Source of the DNA: Streptomyces achromogenes
GTDB lineage: Bacteria > Actinomycetota > Actinomycetes > Streptomycetales > Streptomycetaceae
Reading direction: 5' to 3'
Length of the DNA: 64,000 nt
Assembly (NCBI RefSeq): GCF_030816715.1
Contig: NZ_JAUSYH010000001.1
Span: forward strand, 5,270,001-5,334,000
Below, in pieces: positions 35,748 to 44,537 of this stretch. The first letter of the stretch is position 1; the number at the start of each line of letters is the position of its first letter. Both the position numbers and the translations under genes were made by a program. Under the pieces are notes generated by a model, which saw only the letters and a program-made list of their open reading frames with translations, was not told the DNA's origin and ran no database searches.

Positions 35748-35775
35748 CGTAACTCTTTCGAGTGACCATCGTTGA
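35748..35775 (+). promoter_or_regulatory. BldN-type promoter of bldM
   Basis: CGTAAC (35748-35753), a 16-bp spacer and CGTTGA (35770-35775). This matches the sigma-BldN consensus that drives bldM in S. coelicolor. The start point should be near 35782, giving a leader of about 120 nt. Confidence 0.88.
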
Positions 35776-35900
35776 GTGTGCGGTGGCGGTTGGAGAAGAC
35801 AAACGCTCGGGCAGGCGTCCGAGACGGTCGACCGCACAGGTGACGATTTCGTACCAGCCTGGAGGCACAAGGTGACGCGCATCAGCTGCGGAGGGCGGCC

Positions 35901-36512
35901 ATGACTTCCGTCCTCGTCTGCGACGACTCCCCGCTTGCCCGAGAGGCGCTCCGCCGCGCGGTCGCGACCGTGCCCGGCGTCGAGCGCGTGACGACGGCGG
36001 CCAACGGCGAGGAAGTCCTCCGCCGCTGGGGGGCCGACCGCTCGGACCTGATTCTGATGGACGTGCGCATGCCCGGACTGGGCGGCGTCGAGACCGTACG
36101 GCGGCTGCTGTCCGCCGACCCGGGCGCCCGCATCATCATGCTGACCGTCGCGGAGGACCTCGACGGCGTGGCCCTCGCGGTCGCGGCCGGGGCCCGCGGC
36201 TATCTGCACAAGGACGCCTCGCGCGCGGAACTGCGGGCGACCGTCACCCAGGCCCTCGCCGACCCCACCTGGCGGCTCGCCCCGCGGCGGCTGCGCTCGG
36301 CCGAGATGGGTGCGGCGCCCACGCTCACCGCGCGTGAGATCCAGGTCCTCGAAGGCATGAGCCACGGCCGCTCCAACGCGGAGATCGGCCGTGAGCTGTT
36401 CCTCTCCGAGGACACCGTCAAGACGCACGCCCGACGGCTGTTCAAGAAGCTCGGCGCGTCGGACCGCGCACACGCGGTGGCCCTCGGCTTCCGGTGGGGC
36501 CTGGTCCGCTAG
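35901..36512 (+). CDS. bldM: Orphan response regulator BldM
   Basis: A 203-residue FixJ/NarL-type regulator required for aerial growth and sporulation. The receiver domain has the acidic pocket CDDSPLAREA and Asp54 in LILMDVRMPG; the Lys is in RGYLHKDASR. The C-terminal LuxR-type helix-turn-helix is TAREIQVLEGMSHGRSNAEIGRELFLSEDTVKTHARRL. No histidine kinase is nearby, as expected since BldM is thought to act without phosphorylation, alone or with WhiI. GGAGGG precedes the ATG. Confidence 0.96.
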   Translation: MTSVLVCDDSPLAREALRRAVATVPGVERVTTAANGEEVLRRWGADRSDLILMDVRMPGLGGVETVRRLLSADPGARIIMLTVAEDLDGVALAVAAGARGYLHKDASRAELRATVTQALADPTWRLAPRRLRSAEMGAAPTLTAREIQVLEGMSHGRSNAEIGRELFLSEDTVKTHARRLFKKLGASDRAHAVALGFRWGLVR

Positions 36513-37000
36513 GACAGGCCCCGGCCGTCGCGACCCGGGCCCTGGTCGCGGCCGGTCTCGCGACTCCGGACCGGCGGCTCCACGGCCGTGGTCGGGTCGG
36601 CGGGTTCCCGGCCCCGGATCGGTCGGCTCGCACCTTCGACCGGACCGGCCTCGCAGTTTCGACCGGCGGCTCCACGGCCTTCGAGTCGTCCGGCTGCACG
36701 GCTTGGCTTCAGGGCCTTCGGCCCGACGGCTCACCGCTCGGCTTCACAGCCGTCGGTCGGCGGTCCGGACCGGTCGCGGGTGACATCGGTCATTTCACTG
36801 AGGGGAGTGGCTCATGAGCGAACCTCCCTGGTCAGGGGTGGCCCGGAGGCCGGATGAGACGTCCTCCCGCCGTGCCGCAGGCGGGCGCGGCGAGGGGTCC
36901 CGGCGGACGCCCGCTGCTCGTTTCGCCGCGGATGCCGCATCCTTGAGGTGTGGAGTTCCTCGGGGACGAGTCGGTCGAGCGGAAGGGGAGGGCGCAGGGG
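36513..37000. other. bldM-sigma factor spacer
   Basis: 488 bp without a supported gene. A 19-bp direct repeat starting GACCGGCGGCTCCACGGCC occurs at 36569 and 36661, and shorter CGGCTC/CGACCGG motifs recur between. The promoter of the downstream sigma factor should lie in the last 150 bp, but I see no clear consensus. Confidence 0.5.
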
Positions 37001-37678
37001 ATGACTTCCGGTGCACCTGCTCATAACGCTTCGGTGCACAACGACGGGCACGGTGCCGCGGCCGGTCCGGCCGCAGTGCACCATGGACCGATGCGCGATG
37101 ACGAGGCGGTCGCTGCCGTGGGGACGATCGGGGGACTCGTCCATCGCGCCGTCGACGGCGACGAGCAGGCCACGCACGACCTGCTGGCCCACGTCCACCC
37201 TCTGGCACTGCGCTACTGCCGCACCCGGCTGTCCCGGCTGCCCGGCGACGCGCGCCACTTCGTGGAGGACCTCGCCCAGGAGGTCTGCGTCGCGGTCCTC
37301 CTCGCCCTGCCCCGCTACCGGGACACCGGTCGGCCCTTCGAGGCCTTCGTCTTCGCCATCGCCGCGCACAAGGTCGCCGACCTGCAGCGGGCGGCGATGC
37401 GCCACCCGGGCTCGACGGCGGTCCCCTCCGACGAGATGCCCGAACGTCCCGACGACTCCCTCGGTCCCGAGGAGCGCGCCCTGCTCAGCAGCGACGCCGA
37501 ATGGGCGAAGAAGCTCATGGCCAACCTGCCCGAGAACCAGCGGGAACTGCTTCTGCTGCGCATCGCGGTGGGACTCACCGCGGAGGAGACCGGCCAGATG
37601 TTGGGAATGTCACCCGGGGCGGTCCGGGTGGCCCAGCACCGGGCGCTGAGCCGGTTGCGCGCGCTGGCGGAGCAGTAG
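37001..37678 (+). CDS. shbA: ECF-type sigma factor ShbA
   Basis: A 225-residue sigma factor with region 2 (THDLLAHVHPLALRYCRTRLSR, FVEDLAQEVCVAVLLALPRY) and region 4 (LPENQRELLLLRIAVGLTAEETGQMLGMSPGAVRVAQHRALSRLR). It lies between bldM and guaB, the place of ShbA, which in S. griseus/S. coelicolor transcribes the principal sigma gene hrdB. The ATG at 37001 follows GGGAGGG; an in-frame ATG at 37091 (MRDDEAV) is an alternative that removes a Gly/His/Ala-rich head. Confidence 0.85.
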   Translation: MTSGAPAHNASVHNDGHGAAAGPAAVHHGPMRDDEAVAAVGTIGGLVHRAVDGDEQATHDLLAHVHPLALRYCRTRLSRLPGDARHFVEDLAQEVCVAVLLALPRYRDTGRPFEAFVFAIAAHKVADLQRAAMRHPGSTAVPSDEMPERPDDSLGPEERALLSSDAEWAKKLMANLPENQRELLLLRIAVGLTAEETGQMLGMSPGAVRVAQHRALSRLRALAEQ

Positions 37679-37874
37679 ACCGCTCCGCCGGGCACGCCGA
37701 AGCCGCCCCGGAGAGAGCGCTTTCGCCGACGGGCGGACCTCCACTGAACGGGCGGGCCGCGTTCTCCGTACGAACATACGAAGCCCGGAGTCACGCGCAT
37801 CCGTGGAATTCGGGCGGTGCGCTTCCCGTTAGCATGGACATCCGCACCGATCAAGGCCATTTGGGGAAGGTGTC

Positions 37875-39377
37875 ATGACTGCAAACGTCGACGGAGTGCC
37901 CGCCAAATTCGCGACCCTCGGGCTCACCTACGACGACGTGCTGCTGCTGCCGGGCGCATCCGAGGTGCTCCCCAACGCGGTCGACACCTCGTCCCGCATC
38001 TCTCGCAATGTTCGTGTCAACATCCCGCTGCTGTCGGCGGCGATGGACAAGGTGACCGAGTCGCGCATGGCGATCGCGATGGCCCGTCAGGGCGGCGTCG
38101 GCGTGCTGCACCGCAACCTGTCCATCGAGGACCAGGTCAACCAGGTCGACCTGGTGAAGCGTTCCGAGTCCGGCATGGTCACCGACCCGATCACGGTGCA
38201 CCCGGACGCGACGCTCGCCGAGGCCGACGCGCTGTGCGCCAAGTTCCGCATCAGCGGTGTGCCGGTCACCGACGGCGGCGGCAAGCTGCTCGGCATCGTC
38301 ACCAACCGCGACATGGCCTTCGAGTCCGACCGCTCGCGTCAGGTGCGCGAGGTCATGACCCCGATGCCGCTGGTCACCGGCAAGGTGGGCATCTCCGGCG
38401 TCGAGGCGATGGAGCTGCTGCGCAAGCACAAGATCGAGAAGCTTCCGCTGGTCGACGAGGCGGGTCTCCTCAAGGGCCTCATCACGGTCAAGGACTTCGT
38501 CAAGGCCGAGAAGTACCCCCGGGCCGCCAAGGACGGCGAGGGCCGGCTGCTCGTCGGCGCGGCCGTCGGCGCCAGCCCCGAGGCACTGGAGCGCGCCCAG
38601 GCACTCGCCGAGGCCGGTGTGGACTTCCTGGTCGTCGACACGTCCCACGGGCACAACAGCAACGCCCTCAGCTGGATGTCGAAGATCAAGTCGAGCGTCC
38701 GTGTGGACGTGATCGGCGGCAACGTCGCCACCCGTGACGGCGCCCAGGCCCTGATCGACGCGGGCGTGGACGGCATCAAGGTCGGTGTCGGACCCGGCTC
38801 GATCTGTACCACCCGGGTGGTCGCCGGCATCGGCGTCCCGCAGGTCACGGCCATCTACGAGGCGTCCCTCGCGGCCCGTCCGGCGGGCATCCCGCTGATC
38901 GGCGACGGCGGCCTGCAGTACTCCGGCGACATCGGCAAGGCGCTGGCCGCCGGCGCCGACACGGTGATGCTGGGCAGCCTCCTCGCCGGCTGCGAGGAGT
39001 CGCCCGGCGAGCTGCAGTTCATCAACGGCAAGCAGTTCAAGTCGTACCGCGGCATGGGCTCGCTGGGCGCCATGCAGTCCCGCGGCCAGGCCAAGTCGTA
39101 CTCCAAGGACCGCTACTTCCAGGCGGAGGTCGCGGCCGACGACAAGCTCGTGCCCGAGGGCATCGAGGGCCAGGTGCCCTACCGCGGACCGCTCGGCAAC
39201 GTGCTGCACCAGCTCGTCGGCGGTCTGCGCCAGACCATGGGCTATGTGGGCGCCGCCACCATCGAGGAGATGGAGACCAAGGGCCGCTTCGTCCGGATCA
39301 CCTCCGCGGGTCTCAAGGAGAGCCACCCGCACGACATCCAGATGACGGTCGAAGCGCCGAACTACAGCAACAAGTAG
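37875..39377 (+). CDS. guaB: Inosine-5'-monophosphate dehydrogenase
   Basis: Converts IMP to XMP with NAD+, the first committed step to GMP. The 500-residue protein has a TIM barrel interrupted by two CBS domains (about residues 95-215, MVTDPITVHPDATLAEAD and VREVMTPMPLV) and the active-site Cys in GPGSICTTRVVAG, with the flap RGMGSLGAM. The ATG at 37875 has GGGGAAGG upstream; a -10-like TAGCAT lies at 37830-37835. A terminator follows before guaB3. Confidence 0.97.
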   Translation: MTANVDGVPAKFATLGLTYDDVLLLPGASEVLPNAVDTSSRISRNVRVNIPLLSAAMDKVTESRMAIAMARQGGVGVLHRNLSIEDQVNQVDLVKRSESGMVTDPITVHPDATLAEADALCAKFRISGVPVTDGGGKLLGIVTNRDMAFESDRSRQVREVMTPMPLVTGKVGISGVEAMELLRKHKIEKLPLVDEAGLLKGLITVKDFVKAEKYPRAAKDGEGRLLVGAAVGASPEALERAQALAEAGVDFLVVDTSHGHNSNALSWMSKIKSSVRVDVIGGNVATRDGAQALIDAGVDGIKVGVGPGSICTTRVVAGIGVPQVTAIYEASLAARPAGIPLIGDGGLQYSGDIGKALAAGADTVMLGSLLAGCEESPGELQFINGKQFKSYRGMGSLGAMQSRGQAKSYSKDRYFQAEVAADDKLVPEGIEGQVPYRGPLGNVLHQLVGGLRQTMGYVGAATIEEMETKGRFVRITSAGLKESHPHDIQMTVEAPNYSNK

Positions 39378-39423
39378 ACGCGCGCGAGCGACGAGCAGGC
39401 GCTCACGCGCGCGTGAGACGCGA

Positions 39424-39458
39424 CAAGGGCGGTCCCGGGACATCCGGGGCCGCCCTTG
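39424..39458 (+). terminator. Terminator after guaB
   Basis: CAAGGGCGG at 39424-39432 pairs with the run CCGCCCTTG at 39450-39458, with further CCC/GGG pairs inside. It sits 47 bp after the guaB stop. Confidence 0.75.
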
Positions 39459-39515
39459 CCGTAGCCGTCGGCGATACTGGAAGACGCTGCAACGCATCAG
39501 GGAAAGGCCACACAC

Positions 39516-40640
39516 GTGACTGAGATCGAGATCGGGCGCGGCAAGCGCGGCCGCCGGGCGTACGCCTTCGACGACATCGCCGTCGTCCCCAGCCGCCGTA
39601 CGCGGGACCCGAAGGAGGTCTCGATCGCCTGGCAGATCGACGCCTACCGCTTCGAACTGCCCTTCCTGGCCGCCCCCATGGACTCGGTCGTCTCCCCGGC
39701 CACGGCCATCCGCATCGGTGAGCTGGGCGGTCTCGGCGTCCTCAACCTCGAGGGCCTGTGGACCCGGCACGAGGACCCGCAGCCGCTGCTCGACGAGATC
39801 GTCGAGCTGGACGCGGACACCGCCACCCGCCGCCTCCAGGAGATCTACGCGGCTCCCATCAAGGAGGAGCTGATCGGGCAGCGCATCAAGGAGGTGCGCG
39901 ACTCGGGCGTGGTCACCGCCGCCGCGCTCTCCCCGCAGCGCACGGCCCAGTTCTCCAAGGCCGTCGTCGACGCGGGCGTGGACATCTTCGTCATCCGCGG
40001 CACGACGGTGTCGGCGGAGCACGTCTCCGGTTCGCACGAGCCGCTGAACCTGAAGCAGTTCATCTACGAGCTCGACGTCCCCGTGATCGTCGGCGGCTGC
40101 GCCACCTACACGGCGGCGCTGCACCTGATGCGCACGGGCGCGGCGGGCGTCCTGGTCGGCTTCGGCGGCGGCGCGGCGCACACCACCCGCAACGTGCTGG
40201 GCATCCAGGTCCCGATGGCGACCGCGGTCGCCGACGTGGCCGCCGCCCGCCGCGACTACATGGACGAGTCCGGCGGCCGGTACGTGCACGTCATCGCGGA
40301 CGGCGGCGTCGGCTGGTCCGGCGACCTCCCCAAGGCGATCGCCTGCGGCGCCGACTCGGTGATGATGGGCTCGCCGCTCGCGCGCGCGACCGACGCGCCG
40401 GGCCGCGGCAACCACTGGGGCATGGAGGCCGTCAACGAGGAGCTGCCGCGCGGCAAGAAGGTCGACCTCGGCACGGTCGGCACGATCGAGGAGGTCCTGA
40501 CGGGCCCCTCGCACACTCCCGACGGCTCGATGAACTTCTTCGGCGCCCTGCGCCGCGCCATGGCCACGACCGGCTACAGCGAATTGAAGGAGTTCCAGCG
40601 CGTCGAGGTCACGGTGGCGGACTCGGTGCACCGGCGGTAG
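39516..40640 (+). CDS. guaB3: GuaB3-family IMPDH/GMPR-like protein
   Basis: A 374-residue TIM-barrel protein without CBS domains. It opens EIGRGKRGRRAYAFDDIAVVPSRRT, the GuaB3 signature, and has DGGVGWSGDLPKAIACGADSVM. Where IMPDH and GMP reductase carry the catalytic Cys (SICTTR), this protein reads GGGAAHTTRNV, so the Cys position is His. Its reaction is therefore uncertain despite the usual IMPDH annotation. It starts at GTG 39516 with AGGG upstream and is transcribed after guaB, apparently from its own promoter since a terminator lies between. Confidence 0.88.
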   Translation: MTEIEIGRGKRGRRAYAFDDIAVVPSRRTRDPKEVSIAWQIDAYRFELPFLAAPMDSVVSPATAIRIGELGGLGVLNLEGLWTRHEDPQPLLDEIVELDADTATRRLQEIYAAPIKEELIGQRIKEVRDSGVVTAAALSPQRTAQFSKAVVDAGVDIFVIRGTTVSAEHVSGSHEPLNLKQFIYELDVPVIVGGCATYTAALHLMRTGAAGVLVGFGGGAAHTTRNVLGIQVPMATAVADVAAARRDYMDESGGRYVHVIADGGVGWSGDLPKAIACGADSVMMGSPLARATDAPGRGNHWGMEAVNEELPRGKKVDLGTVGTIEEVLTGPSHTPDGSMNFFGALRRAMATTGYSELKEFQRVEVTVADSVHRR

Positions 40641-40674
40641 TCCCACACGGACACCCACACGGACACGGACGGCG

Positions 40675-40720
40675 GAAAGGGGCCGGTCATCTCACCCGGG
40701 TGAGATGACCGGCCCCTTTC
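40675..40720. terminator. Perfect 23+23 palindromic terminator
   Basis: The arms GAAAGGGGCCGGTCATCTCA+CCC and its exact complement meet without a loop base; the central CACCCGGGTG would open to form one. It is bidirectional and serves guaB3 and the convergent dehydrogenase gene. Confidence 0.9.
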
Positions 40721-40825
40721 GCATGCCCGCGCGGGCAGGGGCGGATGTCGCGGGACGGGGGCGCACCCGTCGGCCGTCACGGCGGACCTTTTGCGGAGCC
40801 CGCGGCGGCCGTGTGCGCGCCGGCC

Positions 40826-42034
40826 TCACAACCGGTGCGCCGCCCCCGTGGGCGTGGCGCCCCGCGTGTCCAGCAGCAGCTGCGCCTTCACCGACAGGCC
40901 CTGGAGGTCGTACGTCCGGTGCTGCTGGAGGAGGATCGTCAGGTCGGCGTCGGCGGCGGCCTCGTAGAGGGAGTCGGCGCGCGGCACCGGGCGGTCCAGG
41001 ACGCTCCAGGACGGGACGTGCGGGTCGTGGTAGCTGACGGCGGCGCCGAGCTCCATCAGGCGGATCGCGATCTCACGGGCGGGGGCGCCCTGCTCGTCGG
41101 CGAGGTCGGCCTTGTAGGTGACGCCGAGCAGCAGCACGCGCGCGCCCCGCGCCGACTTGCCGTGCTCGTTGAGGAGGGCGGCGGCGCGCTGGACGACGTA
41201 GCGGGGCATGCGGTTGTTGACCTGTTGGGCGAGTTCCACCATGCGCAGCGTGCTGCCCGGCCGGCCGGCGTGGTCCAGGGGGACGGAGTGGCCGCCGACG
41301 CCGGGTCCGGGGCGGAAGGCCTCGAAGCCGAAGGGCTTGGTCTCCGCGCAGCGCACGACGTCCCACAGGTCGACGCCCAGGTCGTGGCAGAGGACGGCCA
41401 TCTCGTTGACGAGGGCGATGTTGACGTGCCGGAAGTTGGTTTCCAGGAGTTGCACGGTCTCGGCTTCCCGCAGGCCACGCGCGCGTACCACCTTGTCGGT
41501 GAGCCGGCCGTAGAAGGCGGCGGCGGACTCGGTGCAGGCGGGGGTGAGGCCCCCGATGACCTTCGGGGTGTTGGCCGGGGTGAAGGCGCGGCTGCCGGGG
41601 TCGACCCGGCTGGGGGAGTGGGCGAGGTGGAAGTCGCGGCCCGCGCGGAGGCCGGATGTCTCCTCCAGCAGCGGCAGCAGGAATTCCTCCGTGGCCCCGG
41701 GGTACACGGCTGACTCCAGGATCACGGTGGTGTGCGGGCGCAGGTGCCCGGCGAGGGTGCGGGCGGCCGCCTCCACCTGGCTCAGGTCGAGACGGCCGTC
41801 GGCGTCGCGCGGGGTCGGGGCGCAGATGACGGCGGTGCGCACCCGGCCCAGGTCGGCGGGGTTGGTGGCGGTCCGGAAGCCCCCCGAGAGCATCCGGCGC
41901 AGTTCGGCGGGACTCAGCGAGCCGGCCTCGGGGCCGGTGCGGTAGCCGACGGTGGGGATGCCGGCGGCCACGGCGGCCTGGGCCAGGGGGAGACCGAGCG
42001 GGCCGAGTCCGATGACGGCGAGATCTGCGGGCAT
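40826..42034 (-). CDS. Nucleotide-sugar dehydrogenase (UDP-ManNAc/UDP-Glc dehydrogenase family), catalytic Cys replaced
   Basis: A 402-residue member of the UDP-glucose/GDP-mannose dehydrogenase family. The NAD site is IGLGPLGLPLAQAA, the middle domain has LLETNFRHVNIALVNEMAVLCHDLG (catalytic Lys position differs) and the C-terminal UDP-binding domain has LLLGVTYKADLADEQGAPA. The nucleophile motif, normally GGHCxP, reads GPGVGGHSVPLDH, with a TCC Ser codon. A second oxidation through a thiohemiacetal is therefore not possible as usual. It may perform a different or partial oxidation. No sugar-transfer genes are adjacent. Confidence 0.8.
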   Translation of the reverse strand: MPADLAVIGLGPLGLPLAQAAVAAGIPTVGYRTGPEAGSLSPAELRRMLSGGFRTATNPADLGRVRTAVICAPTPRDADGRLDLSQVEAAARTLAGHLRPHTTVILESAVYPGATEEFLLPLLEETSGLRAGRDFHLAHSPSRVDPGSRAFTPANTPKVIGGLTPACTESAAAFYGRLTDKVVRARGLREAETVQLLETNFRHVNIALVNEMAVLCHDLGVDLWDVVRCAETKPFGFEAFRPGPGVGGHSVPLDHAGRPGSTLRMVELAQQVNNRMPRYVVQRAAALLNEHGKSARGARVLLLGVTYKADLADEQGAPAREIAIRLMELGAAVSYHDPHVPSWSVLDRPVPRADSLYEAAADADLTILLQQHRTYDLQGLSVKAQLLLDTRGATPTGAAHRL

Positions 42035-42366
42035 GGCGTATGCCGTCCTTCCCAGTAACCGAGGTGGGACAGGTGCGCAAGCCCGGTGGACAGGATGGGC
42101 GAGCGCAATGTCAGACTAGGAGTAAATATGACCGTTATGCGGGATTGATCGACTGTGTTGACCGGCCGTGTTCCCCGGCGCTGCCCGATGTCCCCCGGCG
42201 TCCCGGTGTCCCCGACGGCGGCGGTCAGGTTCCGTGAGAGTTGTCCACAGGCTGGGGCTCGTGGTGGCTGAAGTGGCGCAGCGCGGTCAGAATCTGGGCA
42301 TGGGGGATACGGACGGGGTCTCGCTCCGACGAGCGCGGCCGGCACGACCGACAGCGGGAGGCAGCG
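42035..42366. other. Dehydrogenase-glpD divergent spacer
   Basis: 332 bp with no supported gene. An A/T-rich section at about 42113-42165 is the probable promoter zone. TTGTCCACA at 42241-42249 is an exact match to the Streptomyces DnaA-box consensus but stands alone. The ribosome site of glpD is at the end. Confidence 0.5.
42241..42249 (+). promoter_or_regulatory. Lone DnaA-box match
   Basis: TTGTCCACA, identical to the Streptomyces DnaA-box consensus. One 9-mer is expected by chance now and then, so function is unproven. Confidence 0.3.
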
Positions 42367-44073
42367 GTGAGGACAGCGACACTGGGGCCGGCGCAACGAG
42401 CCGAGTCACTGGCGGCGATGGCCGAGCGTGAACTGGACGTGCTGGTGGTGGGAGCCGGTGTGGTCGGTGCCGGCGTCGCGCTGGACGCCGTGACACGTGG
42501 CCTGTCCACCGGCCTGGTCGAAGCGCGCGACTGGGCCTCGGGCACGTCGAGCAGGTCCAGCAAGCTGATCCACGGCGGACTGCGCTATCTCGAGATGCTC
42601 GACTTCGCGCTGGTGCGTGAGGCGCTCAAGGAGCGCGGACTGCTGCTCGAACGGCTCGCCCCGCACCTCGTGAAGCCGGTGCCCTTCCTGTATCCGCTCC
42701 AGCACAAGGGCTGGGAGCGGCTGTACGCGGGCTCGGGCGTCGCCCTCTATGACGCGATGTCCATGGCCCGCGGGCACGGACGCGGGCTGCCGACCCACCG
42801 TCATCTGAGCCGACGCCGTGCGCTGCGCGTGGCACCCGCCTTGAAGAAGGACGCCCTGGTCGGCGCGTTGCAGTACTACGACGCCCAGATGGACGACGCC
42901 CGATTCGTCGCGACGCTGGTGCGCACCGCGGCGTCCTACGGGGCGAAGGCGGCCAACTGCGCGCGCGTCACCGGATTCCTGCGTGAGGGCGAACGGGTCG
43001 TGGGCGCGCGGGTGGAGGACGTCGAGGCGGGTGGGGAGTACGAGATCCGCGCCCGGCAGATCGTCAATGCCACGGGTGTGTGGACCGACGACACCCAGGC
43101 GATGGTGGGCGAGCGGGGACAGTTCCATGTCCGCGCGTCCAAGGGCATCCACCTCGTCGTGCCGAGGGACCGCATCAGCTCCTCCTCCGGGCTGATCCTG
43201 CGCACCGAGAAGTCGGTGCTGTTCGTCATCCCCTGGGGCCGGCACTGGATCATCGGCACCACCGACACCGACTGGGACCTCGACAAGACCCACCCGGCCG
43301 CCTCGAGCGCCGACATCGACTACCTCCTCGAGCATGTGAACTCGGTTCTCGCGGTGCCGCTGACCAGGGACGACGTGGAGGGCGTGTACGCGGGGCTGCG
43401 GCCGTTGCTGGCGGGCGAGTCCGACGCCACCAGCAAGCTGTCCCGGGAGCACACCGTCGCCCATCCGGTGCCGGGGCTCGTGGTCGTCGCGGGCGGCAAG
43501 TACACGACGTACCGGGTGATGGCCAAGGACGCGGTCGACGAGGCGGTGCGCGGCCTCGACCAGCGGGTCGCCGAGTGCGTCACGGAGGACGTGTCGCTGT
43601 TGGGCGCGGAGGGCTACCGGGCGCTGTGGAACGCGCGGGCGCGGATCGCGGCGCGGACCGGCCTGCACGTGGTGCGGGTGGAGCATCTGCTCAACCGCTT
43701 CGGGGCGATGGCGGAAGAGATCCTGGACCTCGTCGTCGCCGATCCGTCGCTGGGCGAGCCGCTCCAGTTCGCCGATGACTACCTGCGCGCGGAGATCGTG
43801 TACGCCGCCTCCCACGAGGGAGCACGGCATCTGGACGATGCGCTGACGCGCCGCACGCGCATCTCCATCGAGACCTTCGACCGCGGTACCCGCAGTGCCC
43901 TGGAGGCCGCCGAGCTCATGGCCCCGGTCCTCGGCTGGGACAAGGACCACATCGAGCGAGAGGTCGAGCACTACCAGAAGCGGGTGGAGGCCGAGCGGGA
44001 GTCGCAGCGCCAGCCCGACGACCTGACGGCGGACGCTGCACGACTGGGTGCGCCGGACATCGTTCCCCTCTGA
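42367..44073 (+). CDS. glpD: Aerobic glycerol-3-phosphate dehydrogenase
   Basis: A 568-residue membrane-associated flavoenzyme that oxidises glycerol-3-phosphate to dihydroxyacetone phosphate and feeds electrons to the quinone pool. FAD-binding VLVVGAGVVGAGVALDAVTR comes first, then ASGTSSRSSKLIHGGLRYLE, the family signature, and the C-terminal DAO_C domain (AEEILDLVVADP). The GTG at 42367 has GGGAGG 5 bases before it; the longer upstream frame has no site. It stands alone, without glpF/glpK, and is followed by a repeat block. Confidence 0.93.
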   Translation: MRTATLGPAQRAESLAAMAERELDVLVVGAGVVGAGVALDAVTRGLSTGLVEARDWASGTSSRSSKLIHGGLRYLEMLDFALVREALKERGLLLERLAPHLVKPVPFLYPLQHKGWERLYAGSGVALYDAMSMARGHGRGLPTHRHLSRRRALRVAPALKKDALVGALQYYDAQMDDARFVATLVRTAASYGAKAANCARVTGFLREGERVVGARVEDVEAGGEYEIRARQIVNATGVWTDDTQAMVGERGQFHVRASKGIHLVVPRDRISSSSGLILRTEKSVLFVIPWGRHWIIGTTDTDWDLDKTHPAASSADIDYLLEHVNSVLAVPLTRDDVEGVYAGLRPLLAGESDATSKLSREHTVAHPVPGLVVVAGGKYTTYRVMAKDAVDEAVRGLDQRVAECVTEDVSLLGAEGYRALWNARARIAARTGLHVVRVEHLLNRFGAMAEEILDLVVADPSLGEPLQFADDYLRAEIVYAASHEGARHLDDALTRRTRISIETFDRGTRSALEAAELMAPVLGWDKDHIEREVEHYQKRVEAERESQRQPDDLTADAARLGAPDIVPL

Positions 44074-44205
44074 CGGCTCCTCGGGCGACGCCCGGATCGG
44101 CGGCTCCTCGGGCGACGCCCGGATCGACGACTTCTCGGGCCCGCCCGGATCGGCGGCTCCTCGGGCGACGCCCGGATCGACGACTTCTCGGGCCCGCCCG
44201 GATCG
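44074..44205. repeat. 26-bp minisatellite after glpD
   Basis: Starting 1 bp after the glpD stop, units A (CGGCTCCTCGGGCGACGCCC + GGATCG) at 44074, 44101 and 44154 alternate with units B (ACGACTTCTCGGGCCCGCCC + GGATCG) at 44127 and 44180, in the order A A B A B. Units are identical copies within each class, so expansion is recent. From 44260 to 44420 a second, looser array of GGGACCCGGCGGTTCGGTGC-like units continues. Confidence 0.9.
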
Positions 44206-44215
44206 GAAGGACGGC

Positions 44216-44245
44216 GGCCCGGGCCGTCTCGGGAGACGGCGGGCC
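44216..44245 (+). terminator. Hairpin after the glpD repeat block
   Basis: GGCCC/GGGCC outer arms and CCGTCTC (44224-44230) with GAGACGG (44233-44239) inside; the 2-nt loop would open. It probably ends glpD transcription after the repeats. The remaining spacer to 44537 shows only GC-rich repeats. Confidence 0.55.
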
Positions 44246-44537
44246 GGGCCCTTCCGGGACCCGGCGGCTCCGGTCCCTGCCGGGAACGGGCCGGTGCCCT
44301 TCGGGACCCGGCGGTTCGGTGCGGGGCTCGGGCCTGTGGCGGGACCCGGCGGTTCGGTGCGGGCCCGTGCCTGCTGCGGGACCCGGTGGCTCCGGCCGGC
44401 CTCGGGCCTGCTGCGGGGCCGGGCTCTCGGTCTATCGCACCGGCACAGGGGCGGTCGGCCCCTGTGTTCTGGGCCCTGACCGCGTTTCACTCGAACGGGT
44501 GCTGCGATGCGGGATCTCCGTTCGGGTCCGGCTCGTT

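Larger units (their letters stand above)
35521..35900. other. whiD-bldM divergent control region
   Basis: 380 bp with clearly lower GC than its surroundings. It contains the BldN-type promoter for bldM and a tiny ORF with a good ribosome site at 35597. The whiD promoter must lie near 35530-35620 but no consensus is obvious. Confidence 0.7.

Noticed and set aside
42241..42249. Replication-origin-like region
   Set aside because: A single DnaA box without clustering, dnaA or dnaN; insufficient for an origin.
44074..44205. CRISPR-like alternation of repeats
   Set aside because: Units are contiguous copies of two related 26-mers with no unique spacers and no cas genes.
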